Shown one piece after another: positions 41,396-52,556 of a stretch of 64,000 bases of DNA. Each line of letters begins with the position of its first letter. Position 1 is the stretch's first letter. A model generated the notes under the pieces. It did no database searches. It was given only the letters and a program-made list of their open reading frames with translations, and was not told the origin of the DNA. The translations under genes and the position numbers were made by a program. Source of the DNA: Athripsodes cinereus (lineage: Eukaryota > Arthropoda > Insecta > Trichoptera > Leptoceridae); the NCBI GenBank assembly GCA_947579605.1, contig OX388325.1:739572-803571 (forward strand), given 5' to 3'.

Positions 41396-42051
41396 AAATA
41401 TTAGTACCGTTACGTAGAGAATTATTACAATTTTATATTAACGACTCTATATAATGCCAGTGTCGTGTAAGAAAGTTTACTCCAATAAAAAGTGAAATTA
41501 CTAAGTATTTAATGAAAATGAAAGTAAATACATATATACCTCTACATTTATACTAAACAATAATATAATATTAATAGACGGAGATAGGTACGGTGCTTGG
41601 CACTTAAATCATACCTCTTCTGACTAACAGTTGTATCTGCCTAAATGTAAATTGTTCAGGAGGGCGCTTTTTGTGTTTAGCCGCGCATATTTTCGTCTCT
41701 CCTAGTTATAGTATGATACAGTGTAAATATATTACATTATTTTATTTGCACCTATTCTTATATATCTCAGAATAATTTTTGTGATGAAATTTTTAGGAAT
41801 TAGTAGAAACAACACATTTTATTCAGAATAATTCGTAAATACGACAACAAATCAGAAGGCTATTCCAGGATAACAGTTACAGGCGTGTTCTTCAATGAGA
41901 ACATGCAGGGCACAAATAAATACACATTGGTGATCATAACTCGATTTCGCCAAAAATGTCAGATACGACAGTTAGTCAGAAGAGGGACGATATTATGGCC
42001 ACTGTCCATTTTCATAACTAGACAAATCGAAATTTTTGATTTTATTGGTAA
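41396..42051. other. unclassified stretch
   Basis: Nothing recognised. Confidence 0.4.
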
Positions 42052-43065
42052 CTAGCTGACCCAGCGAACTTCGTACCGCCTAAGAATCAATGAATGATCA
42101 ATATTTTTAATCTCTTTACAAACTCCCGTAAAGGGCTACTTCCAGATTTTTTTTATGACATAAAATTGTAAATTAGTATGGAAGAAACACAACCACAATT
42201 ATTTTAATTTTTCTTGCACTATTTTCTAAGATATTAGCTTTTAAAAATTGGATTTTCTCGGAATGATCAAAAACGATATGGCGGCGCTGTGACGTCACGG
42301 AGTCTCGTGTGTTCATGAGATTATAATCTGTGGTGCGAAAGTTACTATGATTCGCAGGACTCCGTGACGTCATCAGCTGTCAAAAACCATTTAGAGTGTT
42401 TTGCCGAACGTCAAAAATTTTGGGTTTTATTTTTGGAATTTCTCCAGAATTTAGATATTGATCAATTTTTAACTGACATATTTGTGTTTTCCGACCTCAA
42501 ATTTACTTAATTCGATCATTTTTATTAACATCCCTCACGACTGCAAGTGGCCCATTGTAACAAAATTAATTTATGTTGAACAAATAATTGTTGAACAAAC
42601 AACTCAGATTTGTTTATTATCTGCTGTACGTACTATATGTAAGTACCTACTCATTTATTTTTTAGGTAGATACCTATTCATTTTAAATTTGTAATCATTC
42701 TTATCCGTGATTTTTTTCATAATTGAAATTTCAAAACCACAGATGTTAAATTGTATGGATAACGATTCTTATTTGAAAATGTATACAAAAATTATTCTAA
42801 CTATTCTAGGGCAATCTATAAAAAAAACATCATCGTTGATTTTGTATAATTCTCCATATTGCATTTGTTATTGAAATTAAAAATATATGGCGTAAATAAT
42901 TTTCTTCGTAATTTTTCTTATCGTGAATTTGTAAGATATTTTAAAAGCCAATCGGCTATTCGGGGCGGAGAAGAATCTAACAAATCAGAGATCATTCAAA
43001 TCGGTACAGCCATTCTTGGGTTATGGTGGTGTAACTAACACCACTTTCTTTTATATATGTATATA
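42052..43065 (-). mobile_element. Helitron-like group I, longest copy
   Basis: 3' CTAG at 42,052-42,055 (minus strand); 5' region near 43,060 reads on the complement 'atataaaagaaagtggtgtt' and 'accgatttgaatgatctc', the start often seen in this kind of non-autonomous Helitron. Carries TIR element T. No Rep/helicase. Confidence 0.65.
42133..42553. mobile_element. TIR element T in the Helitron
   Basis: 'gggctacttccag' pairs with the complement of 'ctgcaagtggccc' (two mismatches in 13). 'gtgacgtca' occurs twice in opposite halves. Other Helitron copies lack it. No clean target duplication. Confidence 0.6.
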
Positions 43066-43268
43066 CAATCAAAGCCACTATTTCAATTCCACAAACAAAT
43101 TACCTACTATAAAAATGCACGGTTCCCTTTATATATTACATATTTAGTTAAGGAATATTGGACTCTTTTTAATTCCATAAATAAATATTTGGAATTGTTT
43201 TTTAACTATTGAACGGAATAAAGATAATGTATGTCTTTAATAACAGTGTAATTATTATTATATAGATA

Positions 43269-43430
43269 ATAGCGGACCTGGCAAACGTTGTTTTGACATA
43301 TATATTTGCCAATTATACTAATATCGCTATTAAAAAATAGGAATGTTGGTAGAAGTGTCAAAATTTAGGGCTGCATGTATTTTTAATGCCTCACCATAAA
43401 AAAATAAATTTAATAAAAATTGGGTCCTAT
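43269..43430 (-). mobile_element. Helitron-like H1, 3' part
   Basis: 'cggacctggcaaacgttgtt' hairpin region near the left end, then the H1 'tgcctcaccata' body. CTAG is replaced by TAGCGGACC, so the terminus is decayed. Confidence 0.55.
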
Positions 43431-43452
43431 TTCTACGTCCATTGTTGATATA

Positions 43453-43665
43453 TATATGGACAATTTTTAAAGCGCCGTTTACTCATAACATGACCTCAAG
43501 GGCGCCGTATATCGTATCCATCACCCGAAACTCCCAGCAAAAAGGTGTATCTTCAGTCTTCTTTTTAAACTCTCTCCATTCACCTCCTCTCGCAGACACA
43601 GGACACAGAGGCAGCTTGTTCCAACATTTGGGACCAAAATGTGCCTCTATGAAACATATAAATAT
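43453..43665 (-). pseudogene. CR1-like LINE 3' end and RT C-terminus
   Basis: 'agcgccgtttactcataaca', 'gacctcaagggcgccgtata'; the complement of 43,620-43,660 encodes 'HRGTFWSQMLEQAA'-like sequence related to the 'F....W..LP' end. Confidence 0.55.
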
Positions 43666-44264
43666 ATATTATGAAATTTTTCAAGATTAAATAATGATGA
43701 AATTTCATTGGATAAACATTACATTAGAAATATGAATTTATTAATTAATAATAGAATAGTTTATCACGGTGCATAATAGAAATTTCACTATTACTTTTGC
43801 TGCTACTTATATTTTTAATATAATAATAATAATCGTTGTATTGTTTAAACTAAATCTGCTACTCTGCTACTTTTATTACAACAAATAATATGTTATTGTT
43901 ATTTTACAAATCACAGTCTTGTTCATCCTATTACTTATTATTATTATTTACAATGCAGGGCTGGTGCCAGGTTTAATTTATATTTTTTATTTTAAGAAAA
44001 TTTGTAAATTTTGATTATACGACTTGTTTAGAACGACAACGACAAAAGCCTACAGTCTCAAAAAGTTTAAGTTTTATCGTCTTTTGAATAATATGTTATA
44101 ACTTATATTTTATCTATAGTGTCCATAGTGCAACATAAACCTAAACCAAGTTCGGTAATATATTTTTTTTGTATTAAAAATTATTTTGCCAATTTTAGAA
44201 AAAAATATGGAATTGAATGATTATTTAAAATTCCTTTTTTTTATCAATTAAAAATTATTGTTTA
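43666..44264. other. unclassified AT-rich stretch
   Basis: Nothing recognised. Confidence 0.4.
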
Positions 44265-44402
44265 TTAATTTATTTATACATTCTTTACTGTCCATTGACT
44301 ACAAACAATTACATTAAAGGTTAACATTCAAGTTAGATACAATCAATATACAGAGGGCGAGCTTACCGCAAAGGCGCGATCTCTTTCAACTAATCCGAAA
44401 CT
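44265..44402 (-). mobile_element. short retroposon J, full length
   Basis: 'cattctttactgtccattga' to 'tctctttcaactaatccg'. Confidence 0.65.
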
Positions 44403-44736
44403 AATGAAAAACGACAAAAATTGGATAATTTTTTTACGTCTTTGTATCTCAGAAAGAGCCTTGAGAGGTTAGGTCGGTGTTTAGGTAGTAAAATTCTATA
44501 GTAAAAATAAAATTGACAATGTCCTTGTAAGACGAATAACGCCTTTCTCAATAAAATAAAAAATAGTAGAAAAAGCATTTGTTTTTTAATTTCTTCATTA
44601 TTATTTCCTAAATAATAATAATTATAATGATAAAATTATATTGACAGATCAATATTTACACAAACTACACGAAATAAAAAACAATGAAAAATGCGATGAT
44701 GTGCATTAGCAGGATTATCTCTACATAGAGATTATC
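44403..44736. other. unclassified stretch
   Basis: Contains 'gcgatgatgtgcattagc' (short retroposon end motif, see 19,850). Confidence 0.35.
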
Positions 44737-45165
44737 ATTATCGTGGCATTGTGTCTGTGGTGGCGGGGTGAAGGGGCGTGGGTCGGTTTTGCGGTGTTGA
44801 GTTGTTCCCTCCGCGGAGGTGTGGGTGTGTGTCGTGCTTCGCAGGTGTTGGCATCCGGGGTTGCCTAGTACCATGGGCTACCCTTGATCCCATTACTTTG
44901 TGGGGTGTGATGTATGCCTGCATTTCTGTGGGGGGGGGGGGTGGCTCGGTGCTGCGGGGCTGGCTTGTGCCCCTTTGCCTTGTCACCGCAGATATTGAGT
45001 TACGCTTTGATTTGATTTAATTGAATCCTCTGATTGTGCATGCTGTAGACGCTCTTAATTGGGGAACTGGCCAGATCTTATTGTATGTTTGTAATTTATG
45101 TATTGTGTTGTCAGTTTTCTGTGAGTGTCTCTATGAAATAAAATAAAATAAAAATAAAAAATGTT
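44737..45165 (+). mobile_element. GC-rich island with A-rich tail, probable LINE 3' UTR
   Basis: 44,737-45,000 is strikingly G/GT-rich with a run of at least ten G near 44,932, in an otherwise AT-rich region; it ends in (AAATA)n at 45,136-45,165. G-rich 3' UTRs followed by A-rich tails occur in some insect LINEs. No coding motif; frames on both strands (80-82 codons) are proline/glycine/cysteine artefacts. Confidence 0.4.
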
Positions 45166-45856
45166 CTGTCAAATGGCTAACTTGTTGCAGAGCAGCATCT
45201 TCCAGCCAACCATTTGAAAGAGGAAAAAAACATACAAATAAGAATAAATACTTGGATTAAAAATAAAAATACATACATGAAATATAATAAGAAAGGAATT
45301 AACATAGTAGGATAATAAAAAAGTTAATTAAATGCTTTAAAAAAAGGATTTTATCAAAATATTTAAGGAATAATTTCTGTGCAAAGGAGAGGGGAAAGGG
45401 AAGGGGAAGGAAACCTACCTATATCGATTGGAGAAAAAAAAATATTGAATGAAAAAATAAAGTGCGTTAAGCCTTAACCTGTCCCTGATTAGTAAATAGA
45501 GCTACGCTCTGTCGGTTAGTTAAAGTAACATGTAAAACTATCATTACATACGAATTGTTATTACATTACGTACTAGCAACATAAAACCCTGCTTCATACA
45601 GGGAAGAAACATCGAGTTATTTTTTTATTTTATATTTATAATTGTTGTTAATTTTTTTTTATTTTGAGCACAAAACAGACAATAACTACATATATAAAGT
45701 ACAGAAAAAAGGTAAATCTTTCAGAGATCAGCTATCATCCAACACCATGCGCCACAACTAATTTAAAAAAAAACATATGTAAGATTGCGGTCATCTTAAC
45801 ATGCCCACATAAACACAGTCTCCTATTCCTGTAGCTTTTGTGCATTTATGCTAAGA
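45166..45856. other. unclassified stretch
   Basis: Nothing recognised. Confidence 0.4.
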
Positions 45857-45931
45857 AAATTGACACTTTCTCGCAACGTCGTCTATATTCGAACGAAAAC
45901 GTAACGCTAAAATGTGTTTTGACACCGTGTC
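45857..45931. mobile_element. MITE family Y, right arm fragment
   Basis: 'ttgacactttctcgcaacg', 'gaaaacgtaacgctaaaatg'; terminus decayed. Confidence 0.6.
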
Positions 45932-46713
45932 CAGAATTTTATGGTATTATTTTTTTGGAAAAGCGGTGCTATTTTTCAAGTAAAATAGTGTTATTTCTAT
46001 GAAATGTATATTTTTGTTACAAAGAAATATAAATTAAAAGAAATCAACGCAAGATTTAAATGACAAGTTCTATTTGCACTGTATATTATATTATGCTTAA
46101 ATAATTTATATTACGAACGTTCAAAATTGTTTGAAAAATTACAAGCAATTGGAACGATGTCATCCTAATATTTTAAAGAATAATACAACAGATTTTGTTG
46201 ATAACAAAATATCTTGTTTTTTTGTGAAAATGGCGTAAAGAGTCAAATTTCGAATTTATTTTTCTAAAGTGTGAAAATCAGTGGTTTGTCATGAAAAAAG
46301 TGCGAAATTCGCGAATAAAATCGGGTTTATCGCAAACGCGAAAAATTTAGGTCTCTAGATATGAGTAATTCAGTACTGAATTTTGTGTTGTTTTGTCTAC
46401 CGTACACAATTATATAAACATACATACGAACGATATTAATTAATAATATTTTAATAAACGTGGATTGTTACAATAACAGAAGAAAAACCATTCATTCTAA
46501 TTTCCAAAGTATTAATTTATTGTTTGTTGGAAGAAAAGTCATGGTTACTGTCAATAACACGAAGACAGTAATTATGTACAAAGCTTAACAAGAAGCAAGT
46601 GCATGCATTTATTTGTTCTTTATTCTTCCGCAAGTCAATACACCTACTTACTTACCAAAGAAACTTTTATTTTCTTTTACAACACTAGTATTGAAATATA
46701 ACATATTACACTA
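45932..46713. other. unclassified AT-rich stretch
   Basis: Nothing recognised. Confidence 0.4.
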
Positions 46714-47337
46714 TACCTTAACGCCGTATCTCAAGTGGGGTAGGCAGAGAGAACAGAACGACATATCGTTGCCGTGGAGGTGAAGTGATCAAGCCACACT
46801 ATTTTGAAAAATGAGTTAAGTATGCAGTTTTGTTCAGAAAACCACGGAGAACATAGCACTGAAGAGAAATAAGTGATTTGATATTCCTAAAGGGCATTTT
46901 TGGAAAATTGTGAAGAGATGTTAAGTGTTTTTACATCATTTCAAGTGTGTGTTAGAGCATTTCACTAACGCATATAGGAATAAATAGTTCAATTAAATTA
47001 TAGAAGTGAAAAGATCCAAGCCGCATAGCGCATAACTTTCCATACAACTTTTTTACAGGAGGATCTTTCTCAGCTACAGTGGTGAAATAACCCAAGTGAT
47101 AAATTCGTGTTTACTTCTAAAATATAAAAATTCTTTAATATTTTGTTATTTATATTAGTGGAATATGTGATCAGGAATATTGTGTAAAAATTATGCAAAA
47201 ATAACTTAGTTATAGTCAGATTAGTATTGGCGGATGCAACAGCATAACTTCATCACCCTTTTTCTCGAAATGTCTGTCTTGTGGGTTACATAACTTCACA
47301 TCCACGGCAACGATATATAGATCTATCCTAACATATT
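46714..47337 (-). mobile_element. LINE A 3' terminal fragment split by a MITE
   Basis: 46,714-46,766 holds the A 3' end and 'WRS.LSAYP' codons on the complement; 47,313-47,337 continues with 'tagatctatcctaacat'. It lies head to head against the + strand A copy that starts at 47,338. Confidence 0.75.
46767..47312. mobile_element. 546 bp TIR element in LINE A
   Basis: Terminal repeats 'cgttgccgtggaggtgaagt' and complement 'cgttgccgtggatgtgaagt' match at 19 of 20. Flanks are ATAT on both sides, so the duplication is TA, TAT or ATAT. The LINE sequence resumes exactly. No transposase and no other copy in the window. Confidence 0.8.
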
Positions 47338-47681
47338 TAGAAGAATGAGTGGATGCAAGAAGAGTGTTGTGGTCAGAATGCGCGTGAGTAAACTACAGTG
47401 GTTTGGACACGTTGAACGAATGAACGAGGTAAGAATGACAAAGAGGATATACTTGTCTGAAAGAAAGGGTGTGAGGAAACGCAGGCGTCCGAGAACCACG
47501 TGGCTTGATCACGTGGATCAAATTCTTAAGGACGGCCGCGTGTTGAGTAAGAGGAACCGACGTGCGTGTATGAGAAATTGTATGAATGTGGAGGAAGCGA
47601 AGGAAGTGTGTAAAGATAGATCTGTTTGGCGTTCCGTTCTCTCTGCCTACCCCACTTGGAACACGGCGTGAGGGTTTAGTA
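47338..47681 (+). pseudogene. RTE-like LINE 3' end, family A, open
   Basis: 108 open codons: 'RMSGCKKSVVVRMRVSKLQW', 'FGHVERMNEVRMTKRIY', 'TTWLDHVDQILKDGRVLSKR' and 'SVWRSVLSAYPTWNTA', stop, then the 3' end. 5' truncated at the junction with the inverted fragment. Confidence 0.85.
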
Positions 47682-47693
47682 TATAGTATGTAC

Positions 47694-47797
47694 TTACATA
47701 CTTCTTTTGCTTCTTCCACATTCAAGCAATTTCTCATTCATGCACGTCGATTTCTCTTACTCATCACTCGGCCTTTTGAGAATTTGATCCACATGCT
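47694..47797 (-). pseudogene. LINE A internal fragment
   Basis: Complement matches 'NVEEAKEV' back to 'DQILK'; neither end is natural. Confidence 0.65.
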
Positions 47798-47837
47798 TAG
47801 GTGTATATATGTATGAATATGTTTATTTATATCAATT

Positions 47838-47985
47838 TTATCAACCGGATTAGTTGGAAGACATCGCATTTTAGTGATAAACTCTCCCTCTGTACATTAT
47901 AATATTGTATAACTGATATTTTAATGATACATTGTTTTGATTTATAATATTGTATCCAATATACAGTAGAGAATAAAATAATTAA
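47838..47985 (+). mobile_element. short retroposon J
   Basis: 'ggattagttggaagacatcg' to (AAAT)n; inserted between two A fragments on the minus strand. Confidence 0.6.
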
Positions 47986-47989
47986 ATAA

Positions 47990-48068
47990 ATATTTACACT
48001 CTCTTTGTCGTCCATTCTCTCCACATGTCCAAACCATCGCAACTTGTTAACACGCATACTATCCACAA
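47990..48068 (-). pseudogene. LINE A internal fragment
   Basis: Complement encodes 'NKLRWFGHVERMDD'. Probably the continuation of the 47,694 fragment across the J insertion, with a deletion. Confidence 0.65.
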
Positions 48069-48084
48069 TATTTAGTTTGTATTG

Positions 48085-48690
48085 TGGATATTTTTATATG
48101 TTTGGACATGTAGAACGAATGGGTGAGGAAAGAATTACAATGAGGATATACTTGTCTGAAAGGAAGGGTGTGATCATGGGTGCCAACCTTTTCAGCAGCC
48201 GGGCCAAATTTCAGAATGAGATTTCCTATCGGGTCGCACAACAATATACTCCATATATGGAACATTTGATCATTTTACTTCACCTTATAATTTCTACCCC
48301 CCCCCCCCCCGTCGCCAAATTTTCAAAATGGTGTAGGAATTTGAAATGTTTCAAAACTCCTCGGTTTTCTTGGAGCATATTTTCTCAAAATACCTCTTCT
48401 AAAAAAGTAACGGGTACTTGTACCGACTATTATTAAAAAAGTGTACATTGCTTCGCGGGCCGCACGTAGACACCCAACTGGCCGCGGGTTGGCCACCCTT
48501 GATGTAGGTAATCAAATTCTCAAGGACGGCCGTGTTTTGAGTAAGAGAAACCGACGTGCGTGCATGAGAAATTGTATGACTGTAGAAGTAGCGAAAGAAG
48601 TATATAAGGACATATCTAATTGGCGTTCCGTTCTCTCTGCCTACCCCACTTGGGATACGGCGTGAGGGAATAGATAGATAGATAGAACAC
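48085..48690 (+). pseudogene. LINE A 3' end split by a hAT element
   Basis: 48,085-48,172 encodes 'FGHVERMGEERITMRIYLSE'; 48,508 resumes at 'QILKDGRVLSKRNRRACMRN' and runs to the stop, 3' end and (ATAG)n tail at 48,668-48,686. About 50 bases of LINE are missing at the hAT site. Confidence 0.8.
48175..48501. mobile_element. 327 bp hAT-like element with the shared 160 bp core
   Basis: Ends 'catgggtgccaacc' and complement 'caagggtggccaaccc', typical of hAT MITEs. The interior contains, inverted, the same unit as the hAT at 25,550 ('aaaactcctcggttttctt', 'acgggtacttgtaccgacta'). Target duplication not clean. Confidence 0.7.
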
Positions 48691-49087
48691 AAAAGCACAA
48701 TATAATACATAAGCAACTTAAATCATAGTAACAAACAATAAGGCCAATTACAGTGTTTTCTCATAAAACATTCTTTGTCATTTTGTCTTTGGGTAGGCGA
48801 CCAGCCGTCTCTCTAAAACACACGCGGCATTCTTAAAATAGCCTCTAAACATGCCTAGGAGAGTAGATAGATAAAGCTACGAAGACGTCCATTCCAAAAA
48901 TACATCTCACAATAATATCTTATACGACCTATATTCAAATAACATCACCATTTTGAAATATATTTTTATCCGTCGATACCATATCGCGACATCTCGTGAA
49001 CAAATGCCACAAAATATGAACGCCACTTTTCAATTCCACAAACAAATAACTATAAAAAATACATAGTTCCCTTTATATCGACGACGT
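48691..49087. other. unclassified stretch
   Basis: Nothing recognised. Confidence 0.4.
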
Positions 49088-49990
49088 CCGGTGTGGCGCG
49101 GTGGCTAACGCTCTTGCCTTTGAGTCACGAGGTCCCGGGTTCGATTCCCGGCCAGGGCAAAATGAAGAATGACCTTTTTCAAATTGTCCTGGGTCTGGGT
49201 GTTACATTGGGTGTTACAAAGGCTTACAAATCGCTGGGTTTTTTGCTGAGACACTCCAACCACTTTCAAAATCCAAACACGTTAAAGGTTTTGTATGAGT
49301 CATTAGTTCGGAGTGTTCTGGAGTCAGGTTCGATTATTTGGTGTCCATCGGAAGACACGTATGTTTTAAATGGTAGAAAAAGTACAAAGAAGATTTTTAA
49401 GGTCGCTCTATTGGAAAATATGTGGATATTATCCCTACCTGTTTCCATCTTCATTCGTAATGGGTTACCTTGGCTATAATACTTTAGAACATCGCCGAGA
49501 TATATTCTGTGCTCGTCACTTTTTCAAATTGCTCAACGGTATCATATTTAATCCAATAATACTAGAAAAATTCAATATATAATTATGTTCCCGATGCATA
49601 TGGACGTTCTCGGCATCACGATTTTTTTTACCAGCCTCAAAGCAGAACAAACATATTGGGATAGTCCCCAGTGGGAAGGGCTATTCAAATGTTTAATGGT
49701 CTGGCTGGAGAAGTTGATATCTTCAACGTGACGTATGCAGAATTTATAAGGAAAATCGAGGATATATTGTAGTTGTGTTATCGTTCGGATATTGTTTAAT
49801 GTTTTCTTCTGGGATCGCATTGGCCTTCAGCCGTAATGATCCTTGTAAGAATCGTCTTATTGTCAGTAATAATAATAATAATATGTGTATAGTGCATTGT
49901 ATCTATGTGTAAGTACCAATAATACAAGATTCATATCCTAGTTTGGGACTAGCTCGATCTGTGTGAATTGTCCATACGTGTTATGTTATG
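49088..49990 (+). mobile_element. SINE S2 split by LINE X
   Basis: Head 49,088-49,208 with the best B box of the family ('ggttcgattcc' at 49,139) and tail 49,882-49,990 ('gggactagctcgatctgtgt'). Together they make one SINE copy. Confidence 0.8.
49219..49881 (+). pseudogene. Jockey/CR1-group LINE, family X, inserted in SINE S2
   Basis: Encodes 'KAYKSLGFLLRHSNHFQNP' to 'GYLGYNTLEHRRDIFCARHF' with frameshifts after 'DTYVL'. The 3' end 'cgtcttattgtcag' plus (TAA)n is intact. 5' truncated at a codon 80 residues into the 40.6 kb copy's frame; an 11 bp SINE motif is doubled at this junction. Confidence 0.8.
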
Positions 49991-50051
49991 TTATATATTA
50001 ATAAATATTTAGTTACTACAACAAAATGCATAACATATTATGAACTACTAC

Positions 50052-50297
50052 TATACCATCACGGTATATCCCACAAGAGGGGTAGCCAGCAGACCAACTG
50101 CATATAATAAACATGCAAGCTGTTCTCTCTGTGCCAATATGACATTCAAGATGGGTGGCAACGAACCTCATCATTGCTGAATTTAAGATGTAAAATGTAT
50201 TTATTTTCAAACACTTAGGTACTGCCTTATACAGGACACTCAAAAACTTACTGACAAGAGTGAGAGACCAATATTTTTTGCCGGTCGCTCCACGAAT
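50052..50297 (-). mobile_element. SINE-like family E, full length
   Basis: 'ataccatcacggtatatccc' to 'gccggtcgctccac', (CTA)-type tail at left. Confidence 0.7.
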
Positions 50298-50897
50298 TAT
50301 GAATATCAGTGTTTAATTTTAATAATTTAACTTGAGCTTCCACCAAGTACCGTCGGTTGACAATGTTAATTAGTTTGATTACATTGATTAAAATAATCTA
50401 CGACTCATAGACGTACTAGACTTGCAGTGCGGTACATTATTTCGGAATTTTTGTGTTCCAACATCGATGTCCTTCAAGCATTAGCAATTTATTGTCTTAC
50501 AACCAACGTCAGTTTAAAACTGGATGCAAAATTTGATCGGCTGCATCACCGATTTTTTCTTTAAATTACCGATCTAGTATATAATGTCGACTGAATCTGA
50601 GATATACGATGTTTTTCCCATAGACATACGTTTACCCTTAGTCCGGATACGCACTATTCGAACCCTTAGACTACGAGTCCAACCCTGAGATGTGACAGCC
50701 CTGTGTCGTTCGTGACGTAGCGCGTGGTATTGTGTATTTTTCGTCAGGGGGTGACTGCCCTACTAAATGACACATCAATCAAAACATCAACGTAACGTCA
50801 TAGTATTATCGCTCGCCGCCAATAACAGTGACATATCTCAAAAATACAGTTTTGAGAAAAAACTTTAAGTATATTTTGCAATAATAATTTCATCTTC
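50298..50897. other. unclassified stretch
   Basis: 50,600-50,820 is moderately GC but contains no recognised frame or repeat. Confidence 0.4.
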
Positions 50898-51190
50898 ATC
50901 ATCGCCCTCAACGCTCCTCTCGGGATCACAGTGGAGAAATCAGCTTCCTCCATTTAAAGCGTCTCTATGCCAATCGCGTCACCTCTTCCCACGACATTCC
51001 CTGCGCTCTGATGTCGTTGTCACGGGAACGGTGTATTGTGAAAGAGGGACGCCCGGGCCGACGTTTCCCTCGCGGATGGAAAAAAAGTATTGCTCGTTTT
51101 GGCCAACTATCATTGGGCGTTCTCAGAACATGATCCAACAGCCAGGACCATCGTCTCTCCTGTATCACGGAGATTACAGATCTTTACCGG
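50898..51190 (-). pseudogene. RTE-like LINE 3' end, family C
   Basis: The complement encodes 'IQERRWSWLLDHVLRTPNDS' (one-codon insertion), 'RRPGRPSFTIHRSRDNDIRA' and 'GMSWEEVTRLA'; the last 20 codons are frameshifted. (ATC)n tail at 50,890. Confidence 0.85.
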
Positions 51191-52023
51191 GTGCGTTGGC
51201 GCACAGCATCATTTGTGAGTTTGTGACATGTTTATACCATTATTATTCTGTTAATTTTCTTAACATAATTTACTCTATTCTATTGTATTTGTTGTTTGTT
51301 GATTTTATCTGTTATGTTTAGTTATGTATGTTTTGTAGAGCACATGAGGGTAATATAGGGATCTTCACTGGTTTGCTTATTGCTAAATATGTAATAGACC
51401 AGGGGTCTCCAAACTTTTCAGCCTTAGGGCCATACTGATTACTCCAGTAAGTTCCGAGGGCCAAAACCATATTATCATTGTTGCCGGGGGGGCGACGGAG
51501 GGCCAAAACCATAAATCTCAATTACATAAATCTCATTGGTATTTCATATGTCATTATGCTTGTTATAAGTTATGTTTTTATTTAAAATGTAAAAAACGTT
51601 AGTTGAATTCATTTCAATAATTTGTTAGATATTATAGTTATATTGAAGTTAAATTTTCTGCATATTGTACATGTCTTTACTCATTACAATTCTGTGTTTC
51701 TTTATCCAACTTATCACAAAAACAATGACAATAAGCCTACAACAATGTTATGAGTAGTTAGTCCATGACCATATCAATGTAGATGTCATATCAATAATAT
51801 TATTCAACATAAAATTGGAATTATTCAGTAAACTAAATTTAATTTGCTCTAAAAAATATGTTCTCTAAAAGGAGTTTTCAAGTATGCTAGCTCTCCACGG
51901 GCCGGACAAAATCTGTCCGCGGGCCGGATGTGGCCCACGGGCCGTAGTTTGGAGACCCCTGTAATAGACCATTGTATTTTTTGTATCAACTGTATGTATC
52001 CTGTAAAATTGAAATAAATAAAT
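51191..52023 (+). mobile_element. LINE/SINE family M 3' end, split by a hAT
   Basis: 'agggatcttcactggtttgc' before the hAT and 'ctgtatgtatcctgtaaaat' plus (AAAT)n after it. The M copy at 39,495 shows the unsplit order. Confidence 0.7.
51400..51961. mobile_element. 562 bp hAT-like element
   Basis: Perfect 15 bp inverted ends 'caggggtctccaaac' and a perfect 8 bp duplication TAATAGAC (51,392-51,399; 51,962-51,969). No transposase. Confidence 0.9.
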
Positions 52024-52139
52024 AAATAAAAATAAATACCATTTTACATCCAAAATCCTCCTTAGACACTTGTTTTCAAAGCTTAGTATCTTTCGCTCTT
52101 GGTTAAGTGCCAAGACTCACAGACATTTATTTATTTATA

Positions 52140-52556
52140 TATATATAATGAGTTACAATCCACTGGATTGGTCTGCAACGAGTTTGGTTTTTCTTCTCCA
52201 TTCGTCTCTATTCTCAGCCAGTCTTTTTAGCCCTACGTATGAGCCACAGTTCATGTCTCTCTTCAGTTGGTCCATGTATGCGTCTCTTGGACGGCCTCTG
52301 CCATTTGTCCCCTCGGTCTTACCCTCTGCGATGGCGATGAGTAGTCCTGGATGCCTGATGTTGTGGCCAATCCAGTTAGCTCGTTGTTGGCTGATTCTCT
52401 TAAGGAGTTGCCTTTTTTCGCCTACCCTGTTTAATACTTCTTCATTTTCGACGTGCTCCGACCAATGGATCTTGAGCATGCGTCTGTAGCACCACATCTC
52501 AAAGGCCGCCAACCGTCCGCTTTCACTCTTGCTGATGGTCCATGTCTCACAACCTT
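52140..52556 (-). pseudogene. RTE-like LINE 3' end, family D, open
   Basis: The complement has an open C-terminus of about 119 codons from an internal methionine: 'FEMWCYRRMLKIHWSEHVEN', 'EEVLNRVGEKRQLLKRI', 'ANWIGHNIRHPGLL', 'GRGRPRDAYMDQLKRDMNC' and 'RDEWRRKTKLVADQSSGL'. 'ETWTISKSESGRLA' upstream continues the frame. These are RTE/BovB-like C-terminal motifs ('EMW.YRR+LKI.W..HV.NEEVL'). Tail is (TA)n at 52,137-52,148. Confidence 0.85.

Noticed and set aside
44738..45020. Proline-rich or cysteine-rich proteins on both strands
   Set aside because: Both strands are open because of base composition; no motif and no codon bias argument.
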